Of a DNA stretch of 64,000 nt, positions 12,200 through 23,626 are shown in pieces. The first letter of the stretch is position 1. Each line of letters opens with the position of its first letter. A program made the translations under genes and the position numbers. Origin of the DNA: Mesocentrotus franciscanus (Eukaryota > Echinodermata > Echinoidea > Camarodonta > Strongylocentrotidae). The stretch covers positions 18,040,861 to 18,104,860 of the forward strand of contig CP137680.1 in the NCBI GenBank assembly GCA_037976565.1, in the 5' to 3' direction. The notes under the pieces were generated by a model. It worked only from the letters and a program-made list of their open reading frames with translations, ran no database searches and was not told the origin of the DNA.

Positions 12200-13640
12200 G
12201 AGTGATTTGCAGGTGGGCCCTAGATGAAGCCTGGGTGATGAAACGCCCTTGGAAGGGTAAAATGAGGCCTTCACCGAAAGCATAATAAAGGCCAACACTT
12301 AAAGAATGATGACAGATAGGCATACCATAGGACGTAGAGGATACTACTCAAACACAGAGTTTAAAGCCCGTCTGCACTTGTTTGGCCAGGAGGGATAAGA
12401 CCTCCCAGCATGGTCACTGACAGGTGGTTATCTCATCAACTCAGCTCTCAATTAACATAAGAAAAAGAGGATCACGGGGGACCAACGGTCACCGCTTAGG
12501 CATTGTTTGCTATATAGAGGGAGCAAGTAGCTACAAGTAGTGCAATGGGCCTTTAAAGTGTACCAAGCACCTGAAGAAGAAAAACATGTAAATAGCTAGC
12601 TATAGTGAATATAATAAAGCTATACAAAAATTACCCGGCATTCAATAGGTAAACAGTTAGGGAGTATGAAGAAAGTAAAGGATAATATCAAACCCGGCGT
12701 ATAGGAATCGAACGGAACGGAAGTTGGACTTGGGTTCCGTGCAAGCCCTATCCTATTCGCGTGCGTACGCGTGTGTTCACTAGTCTACACAAAAGGACGT
12801 TTTACTGTTCACTGAGAATGTATTTTAATTGCAATATCTCTTGGTATATGTCATATTTGAAGCTCATATTGCATACAGTATAGCGACATGGAAAACCCTT
12901 ACATCATCAAGAGCAAAACGTGTTTTGGGCAAATGGTACACTTCAAAGGACAGTTCATTTTAAGGGCATTCAAGTTTATTTAGTTTCAAGTTTATTTATT
13001 TATTTCCACACATCTCAAACAATTTTAACACAATAAGTGCAAAACATGACACAACAATAAGTGCAATACAGGATACAACATTCCCGTTTTGCAAGGAAAA
13101 CTGTCGTGATGAAACTAGGCCTTAGGGCCTCTGTCTCATATGTCTCATTTGAAGGTATCAAGGGTTTCACATTCTGCATGTTGGAGACAGTTCGGGATGT
13201 GACGAAGATTTTATTGGATATAAAAGGATTCAGTCTACAGATAAGGGGCGTGATTTAAAGGACACTTTGAATCCACGGATTCCCTAGGATGTGAAAGACT
13301 TCTGTTTAAAAAAAAAAAACACAACTGAGTTGAAAGGACACTGGCACTTGTTTGAAATGCAGGTGGGCCCTAGCTAGAAGCTGTCTTGGATGATGAACCA
13401 ACCTTGACACTTCCAACAAACGCTTCAAGGATTGCATACTCTGCATGCCGATGGAATATGCAATGGATACCCACGGATCTGAAAGGATTCTCTATATAGA
13501 TACTGGACAGAGTTTAAAGGGCACTTTAAAATCTGCGCAGCCGGTCTGATCGTTGAACAAGATTCCTTGAGGGCATAGAAAAGTCGGTCTGGTACTCCAT
13601 TCACATTCCCAGTGAGAAGATTGTCCAATAGTGTCCCGAG
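12200..13640 (+). repeat. Diverged direct repeats of uncertain origin
   Basis: GCAGGTGGGCCCTAG plus following sequence occurs at 12209 and 13359. Two longer blocks sharing GGAT..AAAGGATTC, then TTTAAAGG.CACTTT, lie near 13216-13275 and 13475-13535, about 260 bp apart. They look like an old local duplication, with the 12360-12557 MITE inserted between related segments. No coding frame is preserved in common. Confidence 0.45.
12360..12557 (+). mobile_element. MITE with TTTAAAGCC terminus, copy 1
   Basis: Left TTTAAAGCCCGTCTGCACT and right AGTGCAATGGGCCTTTAAA are inverted repeats. The 198-bp body matches the reverse complement of 55631-55822, including the CTCCCAGCATGGTCACTGAC and TATATAGAGG blocks. 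Non-coding. Confidence 0.8.
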
Positions 13641-13730
13641 TAAAGGCGATGCAAATATTAACAGTCGGAAGGGTAAAATGCGAAGTTTGCTTCTTTTTTA
13701 AAACTCTTAGTTTTATTTGTTTGTTCCTTC

Positions 13731-13734
<4 letters not shown>

Positions 13735-13793
<59 letters not shown>

Positions 13794-13803
13794 TTTATTT
13801 TTT
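13735..13803. repeat. TTA/TTTA microsatellite
   Basis: (ATT)n passes into (ATTT)n, ending in a T run. Confidence 0.95.
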
Positions 13804-14489
13804 TGGGGTGTGCAGGTGCTCTTTACTGTGTGTCACAACGTTGGACTACCTACAATAGTCTAGCTAAAGCTTTCTACCGCAGTCGGATCTTCGCTTTCAT
13901 CCGGTTCAGAACGCTCTAAGTGTAGTGTACCGAATGTAAATGGATTTTCAATAAAGAGATACGGATTTTTCAAACTTGAGCAAACCTGTTACGTAACATG
14001 TTAAAAACCCGTCATCCTGGTGCGCTGGATACAGTATTTTATTTCTCAAATTCTTGAACACTTACATTGTATCGGTTCAAATAAATAAAAGAAAAAATTA
14101 CTTATGAAGGACCTGCTTAAATTTAAAATAGGGGGAAAGACAAACAATACGTTTCTTCATTCCATGTCTCTGAAATAAATCATGATAGATGTTCCACTGT
14201 CAAATTTATACTCTAATTCCAGTTTTAATTTCTTTGAGGTATTACATTAAACCCTTGGCTTCTTTTACCAGAAGAAATGATGATACTGAGCTCGATATTA
14301 CAGGTGGTCCCTTAGAAAATTTTCAACAAATAAAGCAAGTGAAAAAACATGCAAGGACGACTTAAGCTAGATCACCACTCTTCAAAGAACTGCCAGTATT
14401 GAATTTCTCGTAACTCAAAACTGCAAATCTAGTTATGAACATTTCACGGGGGAAGAAAACCTTCTACAGTGCTTACATAAGCACTTTTA

Positions 14490-15125
14490 AAGAAAAGACT
14501 CATGATAAATCATTAAACCATTTCCATGGAAACCTTGAGTCGAATAGATGATGGAATTAAAAGATGATAAAATACAACTGCGCTGTGGTCATACATGTAC
14601 ATCTTTCTGAAAATAATCCCTGATAAGTCCTTCATGTTATATTCTTATAACAGATGATAACATAATTATAAGGATGTAAATTTCATAAAAGGTGTTAATT
14701 CCATGCAGCAGCTTTCTGAATTTTTTTTTTGTTTATTCCCTAATACCCTTGTCATAAAATAAATTAGTCAAAGGGTTTGAGAAAATCCAGATGATAACAT
14801 AAAAGGATATTAATTCCTTACATGAGCTTTCTATAATATTCTAATACATCGTTAGCAAGAAAAACCTAAGCCGAATCGCTTGATGGAACAGGTGATAACA
14901 TACGATAGTTTCCTGGAAATCATTTCTGTTAAATCGTTTATGCCGTTGTCATGAAAAAGACTTAAGACAGAGGATTTTGATCAACCACAGACGACAGACA
15001 TTAATTCCATTAATTCGATACAACTTTCTAGAAAATAATACTGATAAATTTTAAATGTCATATATGCATATGTTTAAACCGCAGCCGATTAACTCGATGA
15101 ACAACATAAATTTATAAAATTCATA
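14490..15125 (+). repeat. Highly diverged tandem repeat, about 105-125 bp unit
   Basis: About five successive blocks repeat the order: TTTCTGGAAAAT-like, TGATAAATC, CATGTTAT/TCATAAAA, AAG..GAAT, GATGGAA, AGATGATAACATA, AAGGATATTAATTCCAT, then the next TTTCT. Clear instances of GATGATAACATA lie at 14654 and 14792, with GTGATAACATA at 14892. TTAATTCC occurs near 14696, 14810 and 15001. Substitutions and gaps are heavy, so the boundaries are approximate. Confidence 0.5.
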
Positions 15126-16468
15126 TTATTACACGGTGGTGAAAATGATGCATACAAACTTATTAGATACGGTTTTTACAATCCCTATCGAAGGATGACT
15201 TTTATCATGATGAGGTATGTCCCGAAAAAAGTCATAACATGACTTGGACAGATACAGAACAATAGTTATTAGTCAAATGTGAATGTAAATGATGGATTCA
15301 TCATTTTATGCGCTTTGAACGTCGTTAACGAATTTTTTTTTCATTCATGTAAAGTGAAACTGAAGAATTATTCTAATTTGGAAGTGCTTCAACATGATCG
15401 AGAAGGTATGATAATAAATTACTTAGTGTAAACGGAATAACACTTTAGTAATAACAGTAATTTTAGCGAAAGCATAATAATGTTTTCGACTTTGGCCAAT
15501 TTCAACGATTTATTTAGGCTTTGCCGGGGGATGAAGGGGCGGGGGCGTGGTATCATAGAATCGTCAAATGACAGCGGATTGCCTAAACCTCGATGCGGAT
15601 CTACACGCTGTTGGAACATGGTGGATGTTACAGCCACATACTCCTCCTTTAAACCGATCATGTTCAGAAAGACGAACCGGCTTCGAAAAGTCGGTCCACT
15701 TGGAAAAGCGATATTCCTTAAACTCCTTGATCTTGTAAAGCTAGAACCCTCCAGCTCGTAATAAGGAGGATGCTAACATATCTGGTGTATTATCATGTCT
15801 GCATATCGAATAAAGCAGCATCGTGAAATGCACGACGTCAACAAAAGGAGAGTTGATTTACATGTGTGTCTAGGATCACAAAGATCAAACAGAGAAGATT
15901 GCTCCAGCAAGAGTACTTTGTTGCTTTCATTTTGGTTGCTGTTGTTGTTGTGGTTTGTTTGTTTGTTTTTATTTTTGGTCTTTCATGTTTGGTGATTGCT
16001 GTGACTGTTTAGGAAAATGCCAAGTGGGTGGCATTACAAAATGTCATCATGTTCATGGTGGTTTTGTCATGATTATACATGACATTGACAATGATCCTAC
16101 TCGGAGGTCAGATGATACAGTTGCTATATGTTAGACAATTATTGATATCTTGTTTGGTATATATCGTGTTCGAGTTTGCTAAACACATTTTCCTGTTTGG
16201 CTCCTTGATCATTTTGTCGAATGAAAGGGAATATATCGGGCGGCATGTCTCACATAAAACGTTCAACGAAACTTGATTAGCACGAATATCCATTTCAAAG
16301 AAATTAGTTGAACATGGTCATGATGTGATAATCATCATGATAATCAGATAATAACAAACATGATTATGATTAGGACGGTGTTGAAACTACAATACTGATC
16401 CTATTGAGAATAATTAGAATCATAACATCAACTGTTCCGACAGTGGTCCCGGGACCAAGTCTGTCAAC
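15126..16468. other. No gene seen
   Basis: Two opposed frames near 15419-15761 overlap each other and show no domain. A TTG-rich stretch at 15930-15980 and a GATAATCATCATGATAATC tract near 16329-16347 are low complexity. Confidence 0.4.
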
Positions 16469-16602
16469 CTGGGCCCCGTTGCCCGTAGCATTGATGATAA
16501 CTTCCATGGAAACATTGATATGATTGGCTGTTGAGTGATGTTGCCATGGTAGTTAATATTAAACGTGACCATTAGTGTTAAGTTGTATGCAACGCGGCCC
16601 AG
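16469..16602. mobile_element. Small MITE, CTGGGCCCCGTTGC terminus
   Basis: CTGGGCCCCGTTGC at the left and GCAACGCGGCCCAG at the right are inverted with one mismatch. An inner CCATGG-containing pair also folds. 134 bp, non-coding. Confidence 0.7.
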
Positions 16603-16975
16603 TCTTTCGTTAGAAATTGTACTGAGTTCAAATGAGGACGGGAAGTATACTGTTGCCTGAATATTTAACGCTTTCTTATCACTCCCAGCAATAAAATCCC
16701 GCCAACATTAAAATTCGAAATCCACGCGGATCATGTAAGACTCGTCAAACTTTATTGACTTCTCAAGGCATGATATTTCACAGTCTGGTGTCCTGTAATT
16801 TCAATCTTTGTGCTAAGATCTCGGATTGGGCTGTAGTCTCTCAAGGCCTTTTTTGTGTGTGTACAGTGCCAATGAATTCAGTCGGATCATGCTCTTTTTG
16901 AAAGCGCAAAACAAGAAAATAGTTCACTCGGATTGCCTCATTAAAACGGCCCGGACGAGTTTGGAGGGTACATAC

Positions 16976-17131
16976 ACAAACATACGATATTACCCTCTTA
17001 CAAAATGGCCTGCCAAAGAGTCATAAGCCTATTTTGAGTGACGAATTTTCGAGTACGTAAAGGCCCAAAATAGGCTAATGACTCTCTGACAGGCCGGCCA
17101 TTTTGTAAGAGGGTAATATCGAATGTTTGTC
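16976..17131. mobile_element. Foldback MITE with 60-70 bp arms
   Basis: The left arm ACAAACATACGATATTACCC through AAAATGGCCTGCC and GAGTCATAAGCCTATTTT pairs with AAAATAGGCTAATGACTC through GGCCATTTTGTAAGAGGG and TAATATCGAATGTTTGT. The loop is about 25 bp. Confidence 0.85.
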
Positions 17132-17404
17132 ACCCAACCTTATCACTTGGAATGTCAAAATGGCGTCCATCCGGAATGAAATTCAAAACGATTTTTCGAA
17201 GACTTTGTAAAAGGGGAAAGTCCAATTACATCTATGTGCCTAAATTTCATTTTCAGTTATAAAAATAGTCATACTTGAAATGCTAGAGCGCCGTAATGGC
17301 AGCCATGCTACAGCCGGGGTAATAATTGTGGCGCGTCAAAGGTGTCAAGTCTGACAGACATGATCACTATACAAGAACTCACTATTATCATCGTAATTAC
17401 TATA

Positions 17405-17578
17405 CAGTCAAACCTGCTTTAGTGACCACCTGTATAGAAAGACCACCTTTCTACAAAGATCACATTTTTTTGTTTCCCTTGAAAATGGTTTCTCATTGAA
17501 ACATGTACTAAAGGAACCTGTCCACAAAGACCACTTTTTGTGTTTCCCTTGGGCGGTCGCTATAGACAGGTTCGATTG
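17405..17578. mobile_element. Tc1/mariner-type MITE, copy 1
   Basis: Terminal CAGTCAAACCTG and its diverged partner CAGGTTCGATTG are bounded on both sides by TA (17403-17404, 17579-17580), the target duplication typical of Tc1/mariner elements. The body matches the reverse complement of 29119-29253, including TTCCCTTGAAAATGGTTTCT and TACTAAAGGAACCTGTC. Non-coding. Confidence 0.8.
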
Positions 17579-17585
17579 TATTTGC

Positions 17586-17912
17586 ATAGCGCTTAATTCT
17601 ACGTTCCTGTGCGCTTTACATTGTAATTATTATTACCCCGGTCATCGGATTCAATGGCCAATCCGCACATGATAGTACACACTTTCCGCTCCGTGGGGAG
17701 TTTTCCAGCCAAGCGCCATTTCACAAGCGCACACGTGCCAATCCAACCACATTAACGTTCGCATCCTACCGGGTACCCATTTAACACCTGGGAGGAGAGC
17801 GGCAAATGTAGATTTATTTCTTGCCAAAGGACAGTAGTGCCGCGGCGGGACTCGAACCACGAACCATGCGATCCACGATCCGGCGACGCATCGGCTAGAC
17901 CACGACACCTTT
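17586..17912 (-). repeat. tRNA-derived SINE, family 1, copy 1
   Basis: Read on the minus strand, it begins with a tRNA-like head carrying a pol III A box (TGGTCTAGCCG) and B box (GGTTCGAGTCC). It continues into a body with CACCTGGGAGG/CCTCCCAGGTG and a block matching TGCGAACGTTAATGTGGTTG. The body is shared with the copy near 40205-40530. The head is too diverged to be a working tRNA gene. Frames across it are incidental. Confidence 0.75.
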
Positions 17913-18414
17913 ACGTTATGTAAAGAAAAAACAGTTTGTTCCGACAGATTTTAACATCTAGCAATGTCATTTCATATGAAATCAGACACAACTTCGGAAA
18001 ACCGAGTACAGGTAAATACTCGGAAAACAGAGAATCAAGCACAGTGAATATAGTGCCCTTAACGTTCAATGTGTGGCAGTGTGTACAAAAAGACATGGAA
18101 ATAACCTCCCACAATCAACCTGCTGGGGATAAATTTATTTCATATATTTGCCATTTGGAAGGTACTTTTACATGACTAATTCTTCAAGGATTTCAAAAAT
18201 AACTGTCCGACAGCATTATTAAAAAAATATATATATATATAGCATTTTTTGGTTGACTTTGAAAGTTGACTGATATGGGCCCCGTATTATAAAGACTTAC
18301 GATCAAGCGTAAGTTCAATAAATCAAGCGTAACCTTGACTAATCAAGCGGATCTTTTCAAATCAAGCGTAAGTTTGATAACAAGGAGTAAGGAGCACTTT
18401 TTTTTTTTTGTTCA

Positions 18415-18560
18415 ACGGGGGAGATAGTGCTATTTTTTTACTCAACATCCTTGAGCACCAGGAGGGGGCCCGTCTTCTTTTAAAATTTTTAAAGGTTGTT
18501 TTTACTCTTTTTTTTGCCAGGAGAGGGCCCGGGCCCTCCTGAATCCGCCATTGCCATAAG
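18415..18560 (-). mobile_element. Partial copy of the CAGTGGCGGATCC family
   Basis: On the minus strand, AATGGCGGATTCAGGAGGGC leads into a tract of GGGCCC, then AAAAAAGAGTAAAAAC. The terminus and layout resemble the complete element at 41845-42241. No right-hand terminus was found, so it is truncated. Confidence 0.55.
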
Positions 18561-20121
18561 GGCCATTGAGGTTCTTTTGGCACAAAGTTCCTTATAAAAT
18601 TAACAAGCTGAAATCTACCCTAATATCAGTCACATAAATCAATGCTTCACCGAGTGTTTGTTGCAAATTGCTCAATCATGACTGGTTGAGTTTTGTGCAG
18701 AATTGCTACAATCCATTCATTGAGTATGTAATTGCGAGTAGTCCAAATCAGGAGGGTCACAAACTCCTTCTCTACATCCACTGTCACATCTAGATTCCTG
18801 AAGACCATTGTGGTTTGAGATGACTTTGGGAGAGGTACCAACGTTGTTTTGGAGTCACATGCTCCTTATGCTGACTGCTCCTCTTCAGCAACTACTACAG
18901 ACGAGTCCACTTGCATCTTTGTTACCAATTCTGATAAGCCGGCTGTTTATGAATAAAAGAATAAAAGATCTCATGAAACATTTAGACGATTTTTTAAAGA
19001 ATAGCATTCACAGAAATGTCACAGAATTTAATCTAGATAAATATGACATTCTTCAACTTTACGCTCTGAAAACCTCATTTTGATTTGAGTTTTAACTTTT
19101 TAGTTATTAACAACCATAAGTGTCCAGTGCTTTTTTTTTTTGGTACACAAACATATTTTTCTTTATCACACTTGCAGGTTCTTGGACAGCTATCTCCAAG
19201 ACAACCAGAATATAGTCATATAAGATAATCAAATCTTGTACGACTAGGCTACCCCCCCCCAAAAAAAACAACTATTGTTTAAAGAATATATTGTGAAAGA
19301 GAGATGGATTGCAGGTGGCAAGGATGTGTTGGTTGACAATTGCAGGTGAAAATTAATGCTCTACTACGAAGCAACTCACTTCAGACACTGTCATCTTGCC
19401 TCTGAGTTTTAGACAGCAAAGTCCTTGTTGTGTCTGCCACATCATCATGAGCTTCTCACACTGCCCTTCCTTTTCATTACATGTACAGGCACCTGTATGT
19501 AAAGAGACATACAATCATTTACTTTTAAAACATGTTCATAAAAGCATTGTACAATAATAATTATAAAATGAACAGCAGGGTAAGGTTTTGCAGAAATTTT
19601 AGAACTTGTAATTAGGGTGTTATGCCATATCGACTTTGGACAATACTTGTATGTAGAAAGGACTTTAGGGTAACCTGACTTTGGGTCTGCCAATGTTTAA
19701 TATTATGTTTAGCTATGGATTAAGGTTAAGAATCAATTTTGTGTTACAACATAACACTAAAGTGACCTAAACAATTGTCAATAGAGCATGTGGTAAAAAT
19801 CACTTACTTCTTCTAATTGGTAAAACAGTGATACATGTACACGTTTCACAATCTGCAGGTCAGCGTACTTATATTTTACTAAAGCTATTGTAAATGATAG
19901 AAAGAAGTGGTTTAAACTATTCTACCTTCAAGTCTTCACCATGTTTAAGCTGCTATCACAATATAAAGGGAGATTTTTAAACTGACAATGATGAGCAACA
20001 TACATGTATACAGCTCCACCAGCACCTAGAAAATCTGATGGTACGACAATTGCTCCTGAGACAATTGTTTCACATCAATTTCCTACACTATTAATTCAAA
20101 TACTTAACTTTATCCCTGGAC

Positions 20122-20165
20122 CCAAGTACCCAACACTAAACCTAACCCTAACCCTACACCTAACC
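20122..20165 (+). repeat. Short telomere-like CCCTAA tract
   Basis: CCTAACCCTAACCCTA flanked by degenerate CCTAA units. It is too short to be more than an interstitial remnant. Confidence 0.5.
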
Positions 20166-21411
20166 TCAATCTAAATTGCAACCCTCAGCTTAACCCTACA
20201 CCTTTGACGAAATAAAGCCTGTACCAGTCATTGCTGGAGCAAATGTCGGGTCACACAAAATGCCATGACAGACTCACTTGCTATGAACTTATCTCTGTTT
20301 CTTTCTCGGATTTGTTAAAAACATTGTAATATTCACTATAAATTACCTGTCCATTGTGCTTTGCTCCTATATTGTTAGGCACAAGAGGCCATCGCCTTGA
20401 GGTAAGGGGCAGAACATCAAGACTGGAACCGCAAGGCACCCCATGATCTCTAAACAGGAAGCCCTCCTTCTCAATCCCTGGAGCAGAATTATAAACATTT
20501 CAATAAATATTAACCAAATATGTAAGAAAATACAAAAAGAAATGGCATTATTTATTAATTTAGTTTTCTTGAATGTTTACTTTTTTAGCAAAATTTGAAG
20601 GTAAATTATGTATTCTTTTTTTTTATTGGATTCCCCCCCCCTTCTACATGAGCTACAAATTTTAATTCTAAAAAGATATATATTTGAAGTTAAAATACAC
20701 TTTAAATAAACACTACAGCAACTTGTTAGTAGACAACTAGACATTTTGATGCATACGTACATAGACACCCCCTGAAAGGATACTTCTCAAACCAGCCCTT
20801 TGCATCCCCTCCAACTTGGCCTTGACCTCACTCATTTCAAAATTTCCTTTACTTGACAAAACTAAACAGATCAAGTTATAAGATCAAAGGTAAATATGTT
20901 TAGATGTTTACCTTCTCTTGTGGTGGTGTGTTCTCTCCAGACATTCTTGTTTCAAGCACATACTCAAAGAAGGCAAGCATTTGGTACTGCGACAAGTCTC
21001 ACTGTACATTTTCCTGTAAAAATGAGGAGGGATTTAATTCTTAGAATTAAAAAAAATGAGCATGATCATAAGACATATAGACTGAATATTTTTGCAGATA
21101 GACCCTACATGTCATTGTGTCATAATTTGTTAAGATAGCTACGTATACGTGTATCACAGTTAGGCCTAGATCTAGTCCAATTACTGTCTGATTTTGTATT
21201 GTGACTTAAAGTAGACTACTTGGACTAACTGTTTAGGTGGGCCGTGGGGGTTTATCGGGTACTGGGCGCAAGGCATTGAGGGAGAAGGCGAATCACTTGA
21301 GATATTCAACTTTGAATCAAGGGCAGGCCGGTAGCAAAATATCAAGGTTCAGTTCCTGACAACAAAAGTCACTGTTTCAGTGTTTGTAATTGTATAGGCC
21401 TATTTGCATGC

Positions 21412-21760
21412 AAGACTACGCAAAAAATAAAGATCTAGACTAGACTCTAGTCTAGACCACTCCAGCAAAGCATAGTATTAGTCTAGACCTCTAGTAATAA
21501 TCATTTAGAGGTCTCGAGTCTAGTCTAGATCATTATTTTTGCGTAGTCTAGATCTAGATTCTAGATCTAGATCTAGACTAGACCTAGGGAGTAGTCCTAG
21601 AATCTAGATCTAATTTAAATGAAAAAATACGCCCGATACGGTGACTTTTGTTGATTTCTATTTATAATATAGACTAGGTCTAGTCTAGATCTAGAGTCTA
21701 GATCTAACTAGAGAGTAGAGTCTAGACCTAGATCTAGAGTCTAGTGAAATCTAGACACTA
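21412..21760. repeat. CTAGATC-rich palindromic tract with an internal hairpin
   Basis: Dense overlapping TCTAGA, AGATCT and CTAGACTAG palindromes fill the stretch. GACTACGCAAAAAATAAAGA at 21413 pairs with the complement at 21524-21551, forming a hairpin of about 140 bp. A second block of the same words lies at 21670-21755. Non-coding. Confidence 0.8.
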
Positions 21761-22226
21761 TTTTGGTTCTTGCAGTTTATTGCAGGAGTTGCTGTTTCGA
21801 TAGTTTGGTTGCAATAAAACTGGATTTTCGGTTCTAAATTGATTAAACCCGACAGCCAACTCCGGATAATTACAGCACCGATGCACGATGACAGTAGTGA
21901 CTGATGCCATAATGCCCGGCACTAGCCCAGGCGCTACACGCAGCTTCCGGTTTCGACTCTTGCCCACTGCAGTCGCACGAAACTGGTCAATCACTCGCAC
22001 ACGAGCTCTCATAATCAATCTTTGTTTAACCGCCGGAAAAGTATTCAAAAATCATAAAGCACATAGATATATGTCGAGTTATGAATTTTATTCTTCGTAT
22101 TAGGTAATAAATATGACTTGTACTTACGGGATTTCTACGAAAAACCATTTCTAGCACCGAAGTTTGATTGATTGTCGCAGATGATGGGAGATGATGGCAG
22201 ACGACGGCGAAGCAAAATAGAGCTAA

Positions 22227-22238
22227 TGCGCATGCGCC
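22227..22238. promoter_or_regulatory. NRF1-type palindrome
   Basis: TGCGCATGCGCC matches the NRF1 consensus (TGCGCATGCGCA) at all but the last base. It lies just inside the right terminus of the 18277-22442 region and upstream of the candidate minus-strand ATG at 22148. Confidence 0.35.
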
Positions 22239-22442
22239 AACTCGTAGGCTCGCCGCTAGTCGCCTCTTTAATCATAACATATAGTTTTTTCACCGTGAAT
22301 CAAGCGTAACTTACACTTGATTTCCAAGGACGTTTATAATACGGAAATCGGCCAAAAGTTACAATTGATTGTAAGATACGATCGATTGTAAATGAATCAA
22401 TCTTAAGATTGATCTTACGCTTAATCTTTATAATACGGGGCC

Positions 22443-23510
22443 ATAAATGGTTTACAAGGTGATGAACACGGCAGTTTTTCCGCCCCTTGATAATTGCTTC
22501 ATTCGATGGCTGGATTTTGTCGCAGATTAGGATTAACTATGATCACTTTGGTGCATTATCCATGTAAAGGCCTCATCAGAGCCTATAAAGAGATAATCTT
22601 CATGAATTCATCTGAAATTTATATTCGTGTCGCATCAAAATTCGCACGCAGATAGCAATTTCATAAAAGTAGGAGACGGATTACAATGTTCTTACGTGAC
22701 TTGCCATTAAATCTGTCCTGAGAATGACGACGGCGGCAACCCATGGGCAAGACAAGCACAGACAGGGTCGTCATTATCGAGAACTTGGAAATAGCTACAG
22801 GCACGAACAAAAAGTTAACCTAGTTCAGCACCACTCGCACGCACACAACAAAATGAATGCTGTATCACTCTGTACTGCATTGTTCTCAGAAATTCAATTT
22901 CAAATAGTCGACGAACCTTTCGAAATGAGCATTTCCTTTCTATGCATTTCCTGTAGTGCACGTGAACGATTCTATTTCTTCCTTAAGCATGTTCTAAGGG
23001 AGATAATGACAGATTTGAGAAGGCTCCGATGTCTTTCAGGTCAAAGGTGAAGACGCAGTAATCGCGTCTCAACCCTTGAAGGACATTATCGCCCTTTTTT
23101 CTCCCTTTGATTTTCCTCCTTTGATTTTTTTATGAAATGTATATGTAACATTCGGGGAAAAGGGAACTTAAAGGACCATTGCCTATTCCTCCCGTTATTT
23201 ACCTAATGTCGATTTTTTTTTTTTTAAATAAGATTTCTTTGCAACATTGCAGAATAATGGTTCCGAAGAGGAGAAAGGGAGGAGAAATATTTGTATGATC
23301 TGTTAAGGAAATAACCCAATTCTATACTCTAGCGAGTTGGGAGATATAGAATAGGATTCTAATGTAATTTAACCCAAACGACCTTGCATCCCAGGGCGAA
23401 TGAGCTTTCATTCATTCCTCGTCGGTTTATTTTGTAACTCATTGATTACTAAATTCTTTCATTTCCCGTAGGCTTGATAAAGGAACCACCTGGTTGGAGT
23501 AAGCAATAGA
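22443..23510. other. No feature seen
   Basis: Short frames only; the 108-codon frame at 22724-23050 has no recognisable domain. A T run lies near 23213. Confidence 0.4.
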
Positions 23511-23626
23511 TCAATGGCATTAAAACTTAAACAGAAAAACCTTGGTCTGAAACGCGTCGAAACGCGTCATATGACGCACATAAACCTAGGTTTGTCGACA
23601 AACCTCCTTTGTGAATTTGGGCCAAA

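Larger units (their letters stand above)
18866..22148 (-). other. Exon-like segments of a possible spliced gene, function unknown
   Basis: Segments open in one frame and bounded by AG/GT occur at 22148-22128 (ATG start, donor GTAAGT), 20986-20912 (25 codons, YQMLAFFEYVLETR...), 20826-20769, 20477-20347 (43 codons, acceptor CTGCTCCAG), 20055-20012, 19949-19926, 19492-19380 (37 codons, donor GTGAGT) and 18942-18866 (acceptor after a T-rich tract, then a stop). Only about three of seven junctions have matching phase with the strongest sites, no better than chance; weaker acceptors would repair some. The segments match no family I recognise. An NRF1-type palindrome at 22227-22238 lies about 80 bp upstream of the ATG. 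It could be an element-borne gene, a decayed gene or coincidence. Confidence 0.22.
18277..22442. mobile_element. 4.2-kb inverted-repeat-bounded region, candidate DNA transposon
   Basis: The left end GGGCCCCGTATTATAAAG at 18277 and right end CTTTATAATACGGGGCC ending at 22442 are inverted. Both ends carry repeats of an AATCAAGCGTAA motif: four at 18303-18371, one at 22298 and degenerate ones farther right. This subterminal layout resembles PIF/Harbinger-type elements. No clean target duplication was found, and no transposase domain was recognised. The bounds could instead be two separate MITE ends. Exon-like segments on the minus strand lie inside. Confidence 0.45.

Noticed and set aside
14490..15125. 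CRISPR-like array
   Set aside because: Repeats are diverged, not separated by unique spacers of constant length, and the DNA is eukaryotic in character.
20122..20165. Telomeric repeat or chromosome end
   Set aside because: Only two to three good CCCTAA units; interstitial remnant.
22724..23050. 108-codon plus-strand frame
   Set aside because: No recognisable domain and no codon bias evident.
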